DNA of 5,640 bases from Pseudomonadota bacterium. GTDB taxonomy: Bacteria; Pseudomonadota; Alphaproteobacteria; Caulobacterales; Aquidulcibacteraceae. Numbering within the stretch: the first letter of the stretch is position 1; every line of letters starts with the position of its first letter. Shown piece by piece: positions 1 through 5,504 of this stretch. The translations under genes were made by a program, and so were the position numbers. The DNA is taken from positions 1 to 5,640 of the forward strand of contig JAEYPY010000278.1 of NCBI GenBank assembly GCA_023410295.1, in the 5' to 3' direction. The notes under the pieces are model-generated. The model was not told the origin of the DNA. It saw only the letters and a list, made by a program, of their open reading frames with translations, and did not search any database.

Positions 1-17
1 GCCTTTAACCGATGGCA

Positions 18-64
18 TCACTATATCTAGCGGTACGGTTCGTTCAGACACGCAAGGGCATGTG
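18..64 (+). promoter_or_regulatory. Possible NrdR operator (one good box, one degenerate box) upstream of nrdA
   Basis: The 16-mer at 18-33 (TCACTATATCTAGCGG) matches the NrdR-box consensus, roughly ACACTATATATAGTGT, at 12 of 16 positions, including the CAC and TATAT core. A second, poor palindrome with CAC at 49-51 and GTG at 62-64 is centred at 56.5. That is 31 bp, about three helical turns, from the centre of the first box at 25.5, and NrdR boxes normally occur in pairs on the same helix face. The second copy has a 10-base rather than 8-base interior and lacks the AT-rich core, so it may be coincidence. NrdR is the ATP/dATP-sensing repressor of RNR genes, so this position is biologically sensible. 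The true partner box could also lie to the left of the window. No clear -35/-10 pair was identified in 1-118. Confidence 0.45.
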
Positions 65-118
65 GTTTGGGCCAGGACCGAGTCGGATTAACACAGAGCT
101 AAATTCGGGGGCAGGAAT

Positions 119-1996
119 ATGCAGGCAAGGGCGGAAAAAGCAGGGGTCCACCGCATGGGCGAGGTCCATCGCGGCAAGCCCAAGCCGCTGCGCCCGCTGA
201 AGGTCGTAGAGAAGGTCGTTACGGACCCGAGCCGCGATGCGTTGCTCACCGAGTTCGGCAAGACCACGCTGCGCGACCGCTACCTCCTGCCCGGCGAAAG
301 CTTCCAGGACATGTTCGCGCGCGTCGCCACGGCCTTCGCCGACGACATCGGCCACGCCCAGCGCATCTACGATTACATGTCCAAGCTCTGGTTCATGCCG
401 GCGACGCCCGTTCTCTCCAACGGCGGCGCCGAGCGCGGCCTGCCGATCTCCTGCTTCCTCAATGCCGTCGGCGATTCACTCGACGGCATCATGGACACCT
501 GGAACGAGAACGTCTGGCTCGCCTCCAATGGCGGGGGCATCGGGACCTATTGGGGCGGCGTCCGTTCCATCGGCGAAAAGGTCGGTCAGAACGGACAGAC
601 CAGCGGCATCATCCCCTTCATCCGCGTGATGGATTCGCTGACGCTCGCCATCAGCCAAGGTTCGCTCCGCCGCGGCAGCGCCGCCGTCTATCTCGACATC
701 CACCATCCGGAAATCGAGGAATTCCTCGAAATCCGCAAACCGGCCGGCGACTTCAACCGCAAAAGCCTCAATCTCCACCATGGCATCAACATCACCGACG
801 AATTCATGATCGCAGTGCGTGACGATCTGCCGTTCGCGCTGCGCTCGCCGAAGAACCAGGAGCCGCTGAAGCACGTCAGCGCGCGCAAGCTCTGGCAGAA
901 GATCCTCGAGCTCCGCCTGCAAACCGGCGAGCCCTACATCATCTTCTCCGACACCGTGAACAAGCAGATGCCGAGCCACCAGAAGAAGCTCGGCCTCAAG
1001 GTGCGCCAATCCAATCTCTGCAGCGAAATCATGCTGCACACCGGCATGGATCATAACGGCCGCGAGCGCACCGCCGTCTGCTGCCTCTCTTCGCTCAACG
1101 CCGAGACGTTCATGGAATGGGAGAAGGAGCCCGAATTCCTGGAAGACGTGTTCCGCTTCCTCGACAACGTCTTGGAAGACTTCATCCAGCGCGCGCCGCC
1201 GGAAATGGAGCGCGCCGTTTACGCCGCCATGCGCGAGCGCAGCGTCGGCCTTGGCCTCATGGGCTTCCACTCGTTCCTGCAAAAGCAGGGCGTCTCGATG
1301 GAATCGGCCATGGCCAAGGTCTGGAACAACCGCCTCTTCCGCCACATCCGCCGCGGCGCCGATGCCGCGAGCGTCAAGCTCGCGCAAGAGCGCGGCGCCT
1401 GCCCCGACGCCGCCGAACAAGGCGTCATGGCGCGCTTCTCGCACAAGCTCGCGATCGCGCCGACCGCGTCAATCTCAATCATCTGCGGCGGCACTTCAGC
1501 GGGCATCGAGCCGATCCCGGCCAACATCTACACGCACAAGACGCTCTCCGGCTCGTTCGCGGTGAAGAACCCCTATCTTGAGCAATTGCTCGAAGAGAAA
1601 GGCCAGAACACAGAAGCGGTCTGGTCGTCGATCCTGAAGAAGGAAGGCTCGGTGCAGCATCTCGACTGCCTCAGCGAAGACGAGAAGAGCATCTTCAAGA
1701 CCGCGTTCGAAATCGATCAGCGCTGGATCATCGAACTCGCCGCAGACCGCACGCCGCTCATCTGCCAGGCGCAGTCGCTCAACATCTTCATCCCCGGCGA
1801 TGTCGATAAGTGGGACCTGCACATGCTGCACTGGATGGCCTGGGAGCGCGGCGTGAAAAGCCTCTATTATTGCCGCTCCAAGTCCGTCGCCCGCGCGGGC
1901 TTTGCCGGCGACGAAAGCAAAGGCGACATCGCCGCCGAAACCCCCGCCATGGAAACCGCGCGCACCGATTACGAGGAATGCCTAGCGTGCCAATAA
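119..1996 (+). CDS. nrdA: Ribonucleoside-diphosphate reductase, alpha (catalytic) subunit, class I, without ATP-cone
   Basis: This cytosolic enzyme subunit reduces ribonucleoside diphosphates to deoxyribonucleotides together with a radical-generating NrdB subunit. The visible class I landmarks are as follows. C112 in PISCFL corresponds to E. coli C225. N299-L-C301-S-E303 corresponds to N437/C439/E441, with C301 the thiyl radical site. C321 in AVCCLSS corresponds to C462. Y583-Y584 in SLYYCRS corresponds to the radical-relay pair Y730/Y731. A C-terminal C621-L-A-C624 is the redox-shuttle pair re-reduced by thioredoxin or glutaredoxin. The protein is 625 residues against about 760 in E. coli. 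The catalytic fold begins near residue 36, so the roughly 90-residue ATP-cone (overall-activity site) is absent. The start is uncertain: ATG 119 has AGGA only 2 bases upstream, whereas the in-frame ATG at 155 (613 residues) has AGGGG at 142-146 with 8-base spacing and may be the real start. nrdB is not adjacent downstream. The family assignment is near certain; nrdA rather than nrdE rests on general similarity. Confidence 0.95.
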   Translation: MQARAEKAGVHRMGEVHRGKPKPLRPLKVVEKVVTDPSRDALLTEFGKTTLRDRYLLPGESFQDMFARVATAFADDIGHAQRIYDYMSKLWFMPATPVLSNGGAERGLPISCFLNAVGDSLDGIMDTWNENVWLASNGGGIGTYWGGVRSIGEKVGQNGQTSGIIPFIRVMDSLTLAISQGSLRRGSAAVYLDIHHPEIEEFLEIRKPAGDFNRKSLNLHHGINITDEFMIAVRDDLPFALRSPKNQEPLKHVSARKLWQKILELRLQTGEPYIIFSDTVNKQMPSHQKKLGLKVRQSNLCSEIMLHTGMDHNGRERTAVCCLSSLNAETFMEWEKEPEFLEDVFRFLDNVLEDFIQRAPPEMERAVYAAMRERSVGLGLMGFHSFLQKQGVSMESAMAKVWNNRLFRHIRRGADAASVKLAQERGACPDAAEQGVMARFSHKLAIAPTASISIICGGTSAGIEPIPANIYTHKTLSGSFAVKNPYLEQLLEEKGQNTEAVWSSILKKEGSVQHLDCLSEDEKSIFKTAFEIDQRWIIELAADRTPLICQAQSLNIFIPGDVDKWDLHMLHWMAWERGVKSLYYCRSKSVARAGFAGDESKGDIAAETPAMETARTDYEECLACQ

Positions 1997-2004
1997 CATG
2001 GAGC

Positions 2005-2022
2005 GCCGGCGTCCTCGCCGGC
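2005..2022. repeat. Perfect GC-rich hairpin just after nrdA, possible dispersed intergenic repeat
   Basis: GCCGGCG (2005-2011), a TCCT loop and CGCCGGC (2016-2022) form a perfect 7-bp stem that starts 8 bases after the nrdA stop codon. It is preceded by TGGAGC (1999-2004) and followed by ACTT. There is no T-tract, so it is not a classical terminator, though it could protect the 3' end of the nrdA mRNA. The TGGAGC-hairpin layout resembles short dispersed intergenic repeats that I recall from many GC-rich genomes. That link is from memory and has not been tested here. Confidence 0.6.
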
Positions 2023-2067
2023 ACTTCGTTGCGCACGCACTGAGTTTGTTTGGGTTGGAATGCTTAT

Positions 2068-2097
2068 AGCGCGGAGACCTCGGGCTCCGCGCTTTTT
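2068..2097 (+). terminator. Rho-independent terminator of nrdA
   Basis: AGCGCGGAG (2068-2076) pairs perfectly with CTCCGCGCT (2085-2093). The 9-bp stem encloses an 8-base loop (ACCTCGGG), and the run of five T at 2093-2097 follows directly. It lies 71 bases after the nrdA stop codon on the same strand and well before the next gene. This makes nrdA a monocistronic unit and isolates it from the secreted-protein gene downstream. Confidence 0.85.
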
Positions 2098-2113
2098 CCT
2101 TGCGGTAGGGACG

Positions 2114-2142
2114 TGGAGCCCGCGTCCGCCGGTGCTGCACTT
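2114..2142. repeat. Degenerate second copy of the TGGAGC hairpin sequence
   Basis: This stretch shares TGGAGC, CGTCC, GCCGG and a closing CACTT, in the same order, with 1999-2026. The stem arms here are disturbed by small insertions and deletions, so it no longer folds into a clean hairpin. The two copies flank the terminator on either side, about 115 bp apart. They are probably decayed members of one repeat family, but the match is short and GC-rich. Confidence 0.3.
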
Positions 2143-2197
2143 CAATCCCAGCCCCCAGCCCCCTCTTCAACCCTTTGTGATTGAACCATTTTCGCAG

Positions 2198-2213
2198 CGT
2201 GACCGACGTCACA
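2198..2213. promoter_or_regulatory. CRP/FNR-family-like operator upstream of the secreted Cys-module gene
   Basis: CGTGA (2198-2202), six bases, then TCACA (2209-2213) matches the CRP consensus TGTGA-N6-TCACA at 9 of 10 positions. It also contains the perfect inverted repeat GTGAC-CGAC-GTCAC. It sits 75 bases before the ATG at 2289, a normal place for an activator site. Which CRP/FNR-type protein would bind cannot be told from the sequence. The surrounding intergenic region (1997-2288) otherwise holds the hairpin repeats, the terminator and a short palindrome at 2249-2259. I found no convincing -35/-10 pair. Confidence 0.4.
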
Positions 2214-2288
2214 TCGTGCATCCAAGCGCCCTCCTACATTCATCAGGCGTTCAGAGAACTTCGATGGGCGCGGGGAGTTTAGGGAGCC

Positions 2289-2750
2289 ATGACCAAGATC
2301 GCCGCCACCGGATTAGCCACTGCAGTCGCGATAGCGCTGCTCGGCGGTGCGAGCCTTGGGCCGGTTCGCGCGCAAAGCGAACCCGTCGCGATCAGCGCCC
2401 CTCAACCGCGCGCGCCTGCGCTCGACATCGGTCAATGCCAGATCCGCTACGAAGCGCTCGCCGAAGACAAACAGCCCGCCGCGATGGAATGCGAACACGC
2501 CGAATGGATCGCGCAACGTTGGGGCGGCCGCGTGATGGAGCAGACGCGCGAAGGCCTCATCGAACGCGCCGCATTCGAAGGCGGCAACGATTTTACCGGC
2601 GTGCCCGCTGAAGCGCTGCCGCGCCGCGGCTATTGCCGCGCCTGGATCGACGGCGCGCCGCTCGAAGCGCAGCCCGAACAAAGCGATTGCCGCGTCGCCC
2701 GCACCATCGCCAACGAACGCGGCGGCCGCGTGCTGTTCATGCCGGTTTAG
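2289..2750 (+). CDS. Small secreted protein of unknown function with two Cys-x17-Cys...GGRV modules
   Basis: I cannot assign a function. The 153-residue product starts with a Sec signal peptide: K3, a hydrophobic stretch at about 8-22, and a likely cleavage after VRA28. It should therefore act in the periplasm or outside the cell, with a mature part of about 125 residues. The mature protein has exactly four cysteines: C50, C68, C116 and C134. They form two equivalent pairs, each Cys-x17-Cys, with GGRV starting 11 residues after the second Cys of each pair (79-82 and 145-148). Aligning the halves with a fixed 66-residue offset gives about 12 identities in 40 positions without gaps, so this is an internal duplication. 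A disulphide within each module is likely. The start has AGGGAG at 2281-2286, which is very close to the ATG, and GGGGAG at 2272-2277 at a better distance. The gene stands alone between the nrdA terminator and a repeat block. The reading frame is convincing; the role is open. Confidence 0.85.
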   Translation: MTKIAATGLATAVAIALLGGASLGPVRAQSEPVAISAPQPRAPALDIGQCQIRYEALAEDKQPAAMECEHAEWIAQRWGGRVMEQTREGLIERAAFEGGNDFTGVPAEALPRRGYCRAWIDGAPLEAQPEQSDCRVARTIANERGGRVLFMPV

Positions 2751-2760
2751 GTATCAGTCA

Positions 2761-2809
2761 TCAGGTGTCAGCGCGCAAACTTGACACCTGACACCTGACA
2801 CCCGACACC
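2761..2809. repeat. Inverted repeat plus tandem TGACACC heptamers directly before the CDF gene
   Basis: TCAGGTGTCA (2761-2770) is the exact reverse complement of TGACACCTGA at 2782-2791, giving a 10-bp stem with an 11-base loop. The right arm belongs to a tandem array of 7-bp units, TGACACC at 2782, 2789 and 2796 and CGACACC at 2803. The left arm can therefore pair equally well with 2789-2798. It fills nearly all of the 65-bp gap between the secreted-protein gene and the transporter. No T-run follows, so it is not a standard terminator. Similar GTGTCAGGTGTCAGG-type intergenic repeats exist in other bacteria, as I recall. The exact unit structure is directly visible here. Confidence 0.85.
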
Positions 2810-2815
2810 TTCAAC

Positions 2816-3727
2816 ATGCACAGCCACCACGGCCACGCGCATGCGCATCACGACCACGCCCACCACCATCCAGCGCCCTCAGACAAACGTTATACAATTG
2901 CAATCGCGCTGAACCTCGGCTTCGTCGTTCTCGAAGCCATCGCCGGTTTCGCCGCTAACTCGACAGCGCTTCTCTCGGACGCCGCGCACAATCTTTCGGA
3001 CGTGTTGGGTCTCGCGCTTGCCGGCGGCGCAGCCTGGCTCGCCAAGCAACAATCCAGCGCGCGCCGCACCTACGGCTTTTCCAAAGCCACCGTGCTCGCC
3101 GCGCTCGCCAACGCGCTCGTGCTGGTGATCGCCTGCGGCGGCATTTTGTGGGAAGCCTCACGGCGGCTGTTTGCGCCGGAGGAGGTGCAGCCGATTTTCG
3201 TGATGGCCGTCGCCGCGGCCGGCGTACTCGTCAATGGCAGCACCGCGCTCCTCTTCGTCGCCGGCCGCAAGGAGGACGTGAACGTCCGCGGCGCCTATCT
3301 GCACATGCTGGCCGACGCCGGCGTCTCCGCCGCGGTGATTGTAGCAGGCGCCGCGATCTGGCTTACCAGCCAAGCCTGGATCGACCCTGCGCTCTCGCTC
3401 GCTGTCGTCGCGCTGATCCTCTGGGGCACATGGGGGCTCTTGAAAGAGTCCCTCGATCTCACTCTCGACGCCGCCCCCGCGCACATTGACGTCGCCGAAG
3501 TGCGCACGTTCCTAGCTTCGCAGCCCGGCGTGACCGCCGTGCATGACCTCCACGTCTGGGCCATGGGCGCAACTGAGCCGGCGCTGACGGCGCATCTGGT
3601 GCGGCCTGACGGAGGCGACGACGACTTCCTCGCCGCCGTCGCGGATGGCGTCGCGCACAAATTCGGCATTTCGCACGTGACGCTGCAAGTGGAGCGCGTC
3701 AGCCGCGAAGACTGCGCGCACTGCTAG
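2816..3727 (+). CDS. CDF-family cation efflux transporter, probably zinc (CzcD/ZitB-like)
   Basis: This inner-membrane proton-coupled antiporter probably exports Zn2+, perhaps also Co2+ or Cd2+, from the cytosol. The 303 residues are a normal family length. The order is a histidine-rich cytosolic N-terminus (11 His in residues 2-18), six membrane segments (about 27-47, 51-74, 90-113, 127-150, 160-184, 187-210) and a C-terminal cytosolic domain. The transport-site motifs are H58-xxx-D62 in LLSDAAHNLSD of TM2 and H163-xxx-D167 in YLHMLADAG of TM5, the arrangement typical of zinc-transporting CDFs. The C-terminal domain has the family signature HDLHVW (243-248), H287 in SHVTLQVE, and a terminal C300-A-H-C303 that may bind metal. 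No Shine-Dalgarno is visible. ATG 2816 is still the only credible start, because an in-frame TGA lies at 2789 and the next Met is M130. It ends in a 4-bp overlap with convergent nudC. Metal specificity is inferred from motifs only. Confidence 0.95.
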   Translation: MHSHHGHAHAHHDHAHHHPAPSDKRYTIAIALNLGFVVLEAIAGFAANSTALLSDAAHNLSDVLGLALAGGAAWLAKQQSSARRTYGFSKATVLAALANALVLVIACGGILWEASRRLFAPEEVQPIFVMAVAAAGVLVNGSTALLFVAGRKEDVNVRGAYLHMLADAGVSAAVIVAGAAIWLTSQAWIDPALSLAVVALILWGTWGLLKESLDLTLDAAPAHIDVAEVRTFLASQPGVTAVHDLHVWAMGATEPALTAHLVRPDGGDDDFLAAVADGVAHKFGISHVTLQVERVSREDCAHC

Positions 3728-4635
3728 CCTTCTTCGCTCCACGTCTTCAGCAGCTGGTGCGCGATGGCGAAGGGCGGCGGGCAGAACGCCTCGCGGTGTT
3801 TACCGGCGATCAAAGCGCGCGCCTCTTCGCGGCTGAACCAGCGCCCGCTTTCCAATTCATGCGTGTCGATCTTCTCGTTCGTGCTCTCGACTTCACAGAT
3901 GGCGCCGATCATCAGCGAATGCGGGAACGGCCAAGGCTGCGTCGAATGCAACCGGACCTCGCGCACAATGAGCCCTGCTTCCTCCAGCGTCTCGCGCGCC
4001 ACCGCTTCTTCGATCGCCTCCCCCGGCTCGATGAAGCCCGCCAGCGCCGAATGCATCCCCCGCGGCCACGCCCTCTGGCGCCCCAGCAGGCATTGCTCGC
4101 CATGCACCGGCAACATAATGCACACCGGATCGACGCGCGGATAATGTTCGGCCGAGCACATCGGGCAGACCCGCGTCCAGCCCGCTTCATTGATCAGCGT
4201 CGGCGTGCCGCAATTGGCGCAATAGGCGTTCTTGTCGTGCCACTCGAACACGGCTTTCGCCGGCCCCAAGGTCGCCAGTTCATCGCGCGAGAGTCGGGGT
4301 CCGAGCGCGCGCAGATCGTCGAACCGGCCCATGTCGGCGAACTGGCCGGGATTGGGAATTGCCATCGCAAAATGCGCCGCGTTCTCGCGATCTAGTCCGA
4401 GGAACAGCGTGCGCGCATCGGCCGGCGCAATGCTCGCGCGCGCATGACCGCCGAGCCAGCCGATCAAGACGACGCCCGCCTCCTCAATCACGAACGGCCG
4501 GTTCTCATAAAGCGGCACGATCTTCGATCCCGGATCGGAAATCGCCTTCTCCAGCCAAGCCTTGTCGCGTCGGAGATGACCCGCGCGATCCAGCGGGCCG
4601 CGCGTGAACGCGTTCGGATTATGCGGCAGCAGCAT
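3724..4635 (-). CDS. nudC: NADH pyrophosphatase / NAD-cap RNA hydrolase NudC (Nudix)
   Basis: This cytosolic, Mg2+-dependent enzyme splits NADH/NAD+ into NMN(H) and AMP. The E. coli enzyme also removes NAD caps from RNA 5' ends. Of 303 residues, the first 125 or so form the variable N-terminal domain. A zinc ribbon follows with C139-x2-C142 and C157-x2-C160, then YPRVDP (165-170) leading into the Nudix fold. The Nudix box is complete: G200-x5-E206-x7-R214-E215-x-x-E218-E219-x-G221, with E215, E218 and E219 as metal ligands. TQPWPFPHS (232-240) is the NudC-defining SQPWPFPxS array with Ser to Thr at its first position. It is the second gene of a minus-strand pair. Its ATG shares one base with the TGA of the methyltransferase gene (TGATG), and no Shine-Dalgarno is visible, so translation probably depends on reinitiation after the upstream gene. 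Its stop interlocks with that of the convergent transporter gene. Confidence 0.96.
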   Translation of the reverse strand: MLLPHNPNAFTRGPLDRAGHLRRDKAWLEKAISDPGSKIVPLYENRPFVIEEAGVVLIGWLGGHARASIAPADARTLFLGLDRENAAHFAMAIPNPGQFADMGRFDDLRALGPRLSRDELATLGPAKAVFEWHDKNAYCANCGTPTLINEAGWTRVCPMCSAEHYPRVDPVCIMLPVHGEQCLLGRQRAWPRGMHSALAGFIEPGEAIEEAVARETLEEAGLIVREVRLHSTQPWPFPHSLMIGAICEVESTNEKIDTHELESGRWFSREEARALIAGKHREAFCPPPFAIAHQLLKTWSEEG

Positions 4636-5393
4636 CAGGCGGGCTTGCGGAAGCGCAGCACGAACTGATCTGTGCGGCCGCGGATGTCGCTCTCGAACAC
4701 GCGCGCGGCGCGATCGTCGGCCGGATTGCGGAGAAGGTCACCCTCCTCTTCCAGCACAAAACCAGCCGCGCTGAGCTCGCGCACGACCTGCGCCTGATCG
4801 ATGCGGTGCAAGGTTCCTGTCACGGAGACATCGCTCCCCGGCGCCGCGGCATGATCGATGATCACCAGCACGCCGCCTGGCTTCAGCGCCGCGAACATCT
4901 CGCTATTGAGCCGCGGCACATCGATACCGGACTGCGCCAAGTGGAAGTCGTGATAGATTTGCGAAATGAAGATCGCGTCGAGCGGCTCATCGAGGCTCCA
5001 GCCCTGATAGCCCTGCTGCACCACCGTGACGTTCGGATAAAGCGGCGCCACTTCCAGGATCGGGCGCGCGCGCTCAGGCGTGCTGGGCCGGTCGATCGCG
5101 AAGACGCGCCCCTCATCGCCGACGGCGACTGAGAAGAGCCGCGTGTAATAGCCCGCGCCCGGCCCAATATCGGCGACGCGCCAGCCCGGCTGCACGCCCG
5201 CGAACGCGAGCACCTCGCGCGGATGACGCAGCGCGTCGCGTTCGACATCGGTGGCCGGCCGGCGCGGATCGGTCAGCGCCGCTTCAATGCTCTCCGACGG
5301 CGCGACTGTCGCCATCATCAGGCCCGGCACCGCGCCGCCGGCGCAAGCTGCGAGGACAAGGGCGAAGCTCAGTCCGGTAAATAGGTTCCGCAT
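4635..5393 (-). CDS. Predicted class I SAM-dependent methyltransferase with lipoprotein signal peptide (COG4798-like)
   Basis: The Rossmann-type methyltransferase core is clear. VADIGPGAGYYT (73-84) is motif I, D101 closes strand 2 (VFAID) as the likely ribose ligand, QIYHDFH (145-151) is in the motif IV region, and LKPGGVLVIIDH (170-181) is the post-motif strand. RPATDVERDALRHP before motif I resembles what I remember of COG4798 predicted methyltransferases; this was not searched. The N-terminus is a signal peptide with lipobox L14-A15-A16-C17. The protein would therefore be lipidated at C17, and with Ala at +2 the Lol rule predicts an outer-membrane location. That is odd for an enzyme needing cytosolic SAM. 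The substrate is unknown. The start is supported by GGAGGG four bases upstream (plus-strand 5398-5403). It heads an operon with nudC (1-base overlap) and is divergent from a cytochrome-c-like lipoprotein gene. The family is fairly certain; activity and location are inferred. Confidence 0.87.
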   Translation of the reverse strand: MRNLFTGLSFALVLAACAGGAVPGLMMATVAPSESIEAALTDPRRPATDVERDALRHPREVLAFAGVQPGWRVADIGPGAGYYTRLFSVAVGDEGRVFAIDRPSTPERARPILEVAPLYPNVTVVQQGYQGWSLDEPLDAIFISQIYHDFHLAQSGIDVPRLNSEMFAALKPGGVLVIIDHAAAPGSDVSVTGTLHRIDQAQVVRELSAAGFVLEEEGDLLRNPADDRAARVFESDIRGRTDQFVLRFRKPA

Positions 5394-5504
5394 CTTTCCC
5401 TCCGATGTCTCCTGCTCTGGTTAGCAGCTTTTGGATGAGCAGAGTAGTTAGCCGTAGCGCCCCAGCGCGCAGCCGTTAGTATTCCTCCGGGGGAGGCAAT
5501 CAAT
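5394..5504. promoter_or_regulatory. Divergent intergenic region between the two lipoprotein genes
   Basis: These 111 bp must carry the promoters for the minus-strand methyltransferase-nudC pair and the plus-strand gene at 5505. It holds three direct GTTAG(C/T) repeats starting at 5420, 5447 and 5475, spaced 27 and 28 bp. There is also a 6-bp inverted repeat, CTGCTC at 5412-5417 with GAGCAG at 5437-5442. Each start has a strong Shine-Dalgarno at its end of the region. I could not define convincing -35/-10 hexamers. Confidence 0.4.
5484..5496 (+). promoter_or_regulatory. Shine-Dalgarno enclosed in a small hairpin
   Basis: CCTCC (5484-5488), loop GGG, then GGAGG (5492-5496) is a perfect 5-bp hairpin. 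Its right arm is the Shine-Dalgarno of the gene at 5505, with an ideal 8-base spacing. The left arm is a perfect anti-Shine-Dalgarno. It could restrain ribosome binding, but a 5-bp stem may simply be opened by ribosomes. Confidence 0.5.

Noticed and set aside
476..1444. Long 322-residue open frame on the minus strand inside nrdA
   Set aside because: It lies wholly antisense to a gene with complete RNR motifs. Its composition (Ala, Glu, Arg, Val rich, no recognisable motif) is typical of reverse-frame openness in GC-rich DNA.
2256..2261. GAACTT as an ECF-sigma -35 element
   Set aside because: A matching -10 would fall at about 2278-2284, on top of the Shine-Dalgarno, leaving no room for a leader, and no suitable -10 sequence is there.
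2060..2611. 183-residue plus-strand open frame spanning the intergenic region into the secreted-protein gene
   Set aside because: It crosses the terminator and the regulatory palindromes, is very Arg-rich, and conflicts with the signal-peptide gene at 2289 that has regular Cys-module structure.
2761..2809. CRISPR-like array or intrinsic terminator
   Set aside because: The repeat unit is only 7 bp, with no spacers, so it is not CRISPR. No T-run follows the stem, so it is not a normal Rho-independent terminator.
3757..4395. 212-residue plus-strand open frame opposite nudC
   Set aside because: It is antisense to the clear zinc ribbon and Nudix box, is Arg-rich, has no domain signature, and is an expected shadow of GC-rich codon usage.
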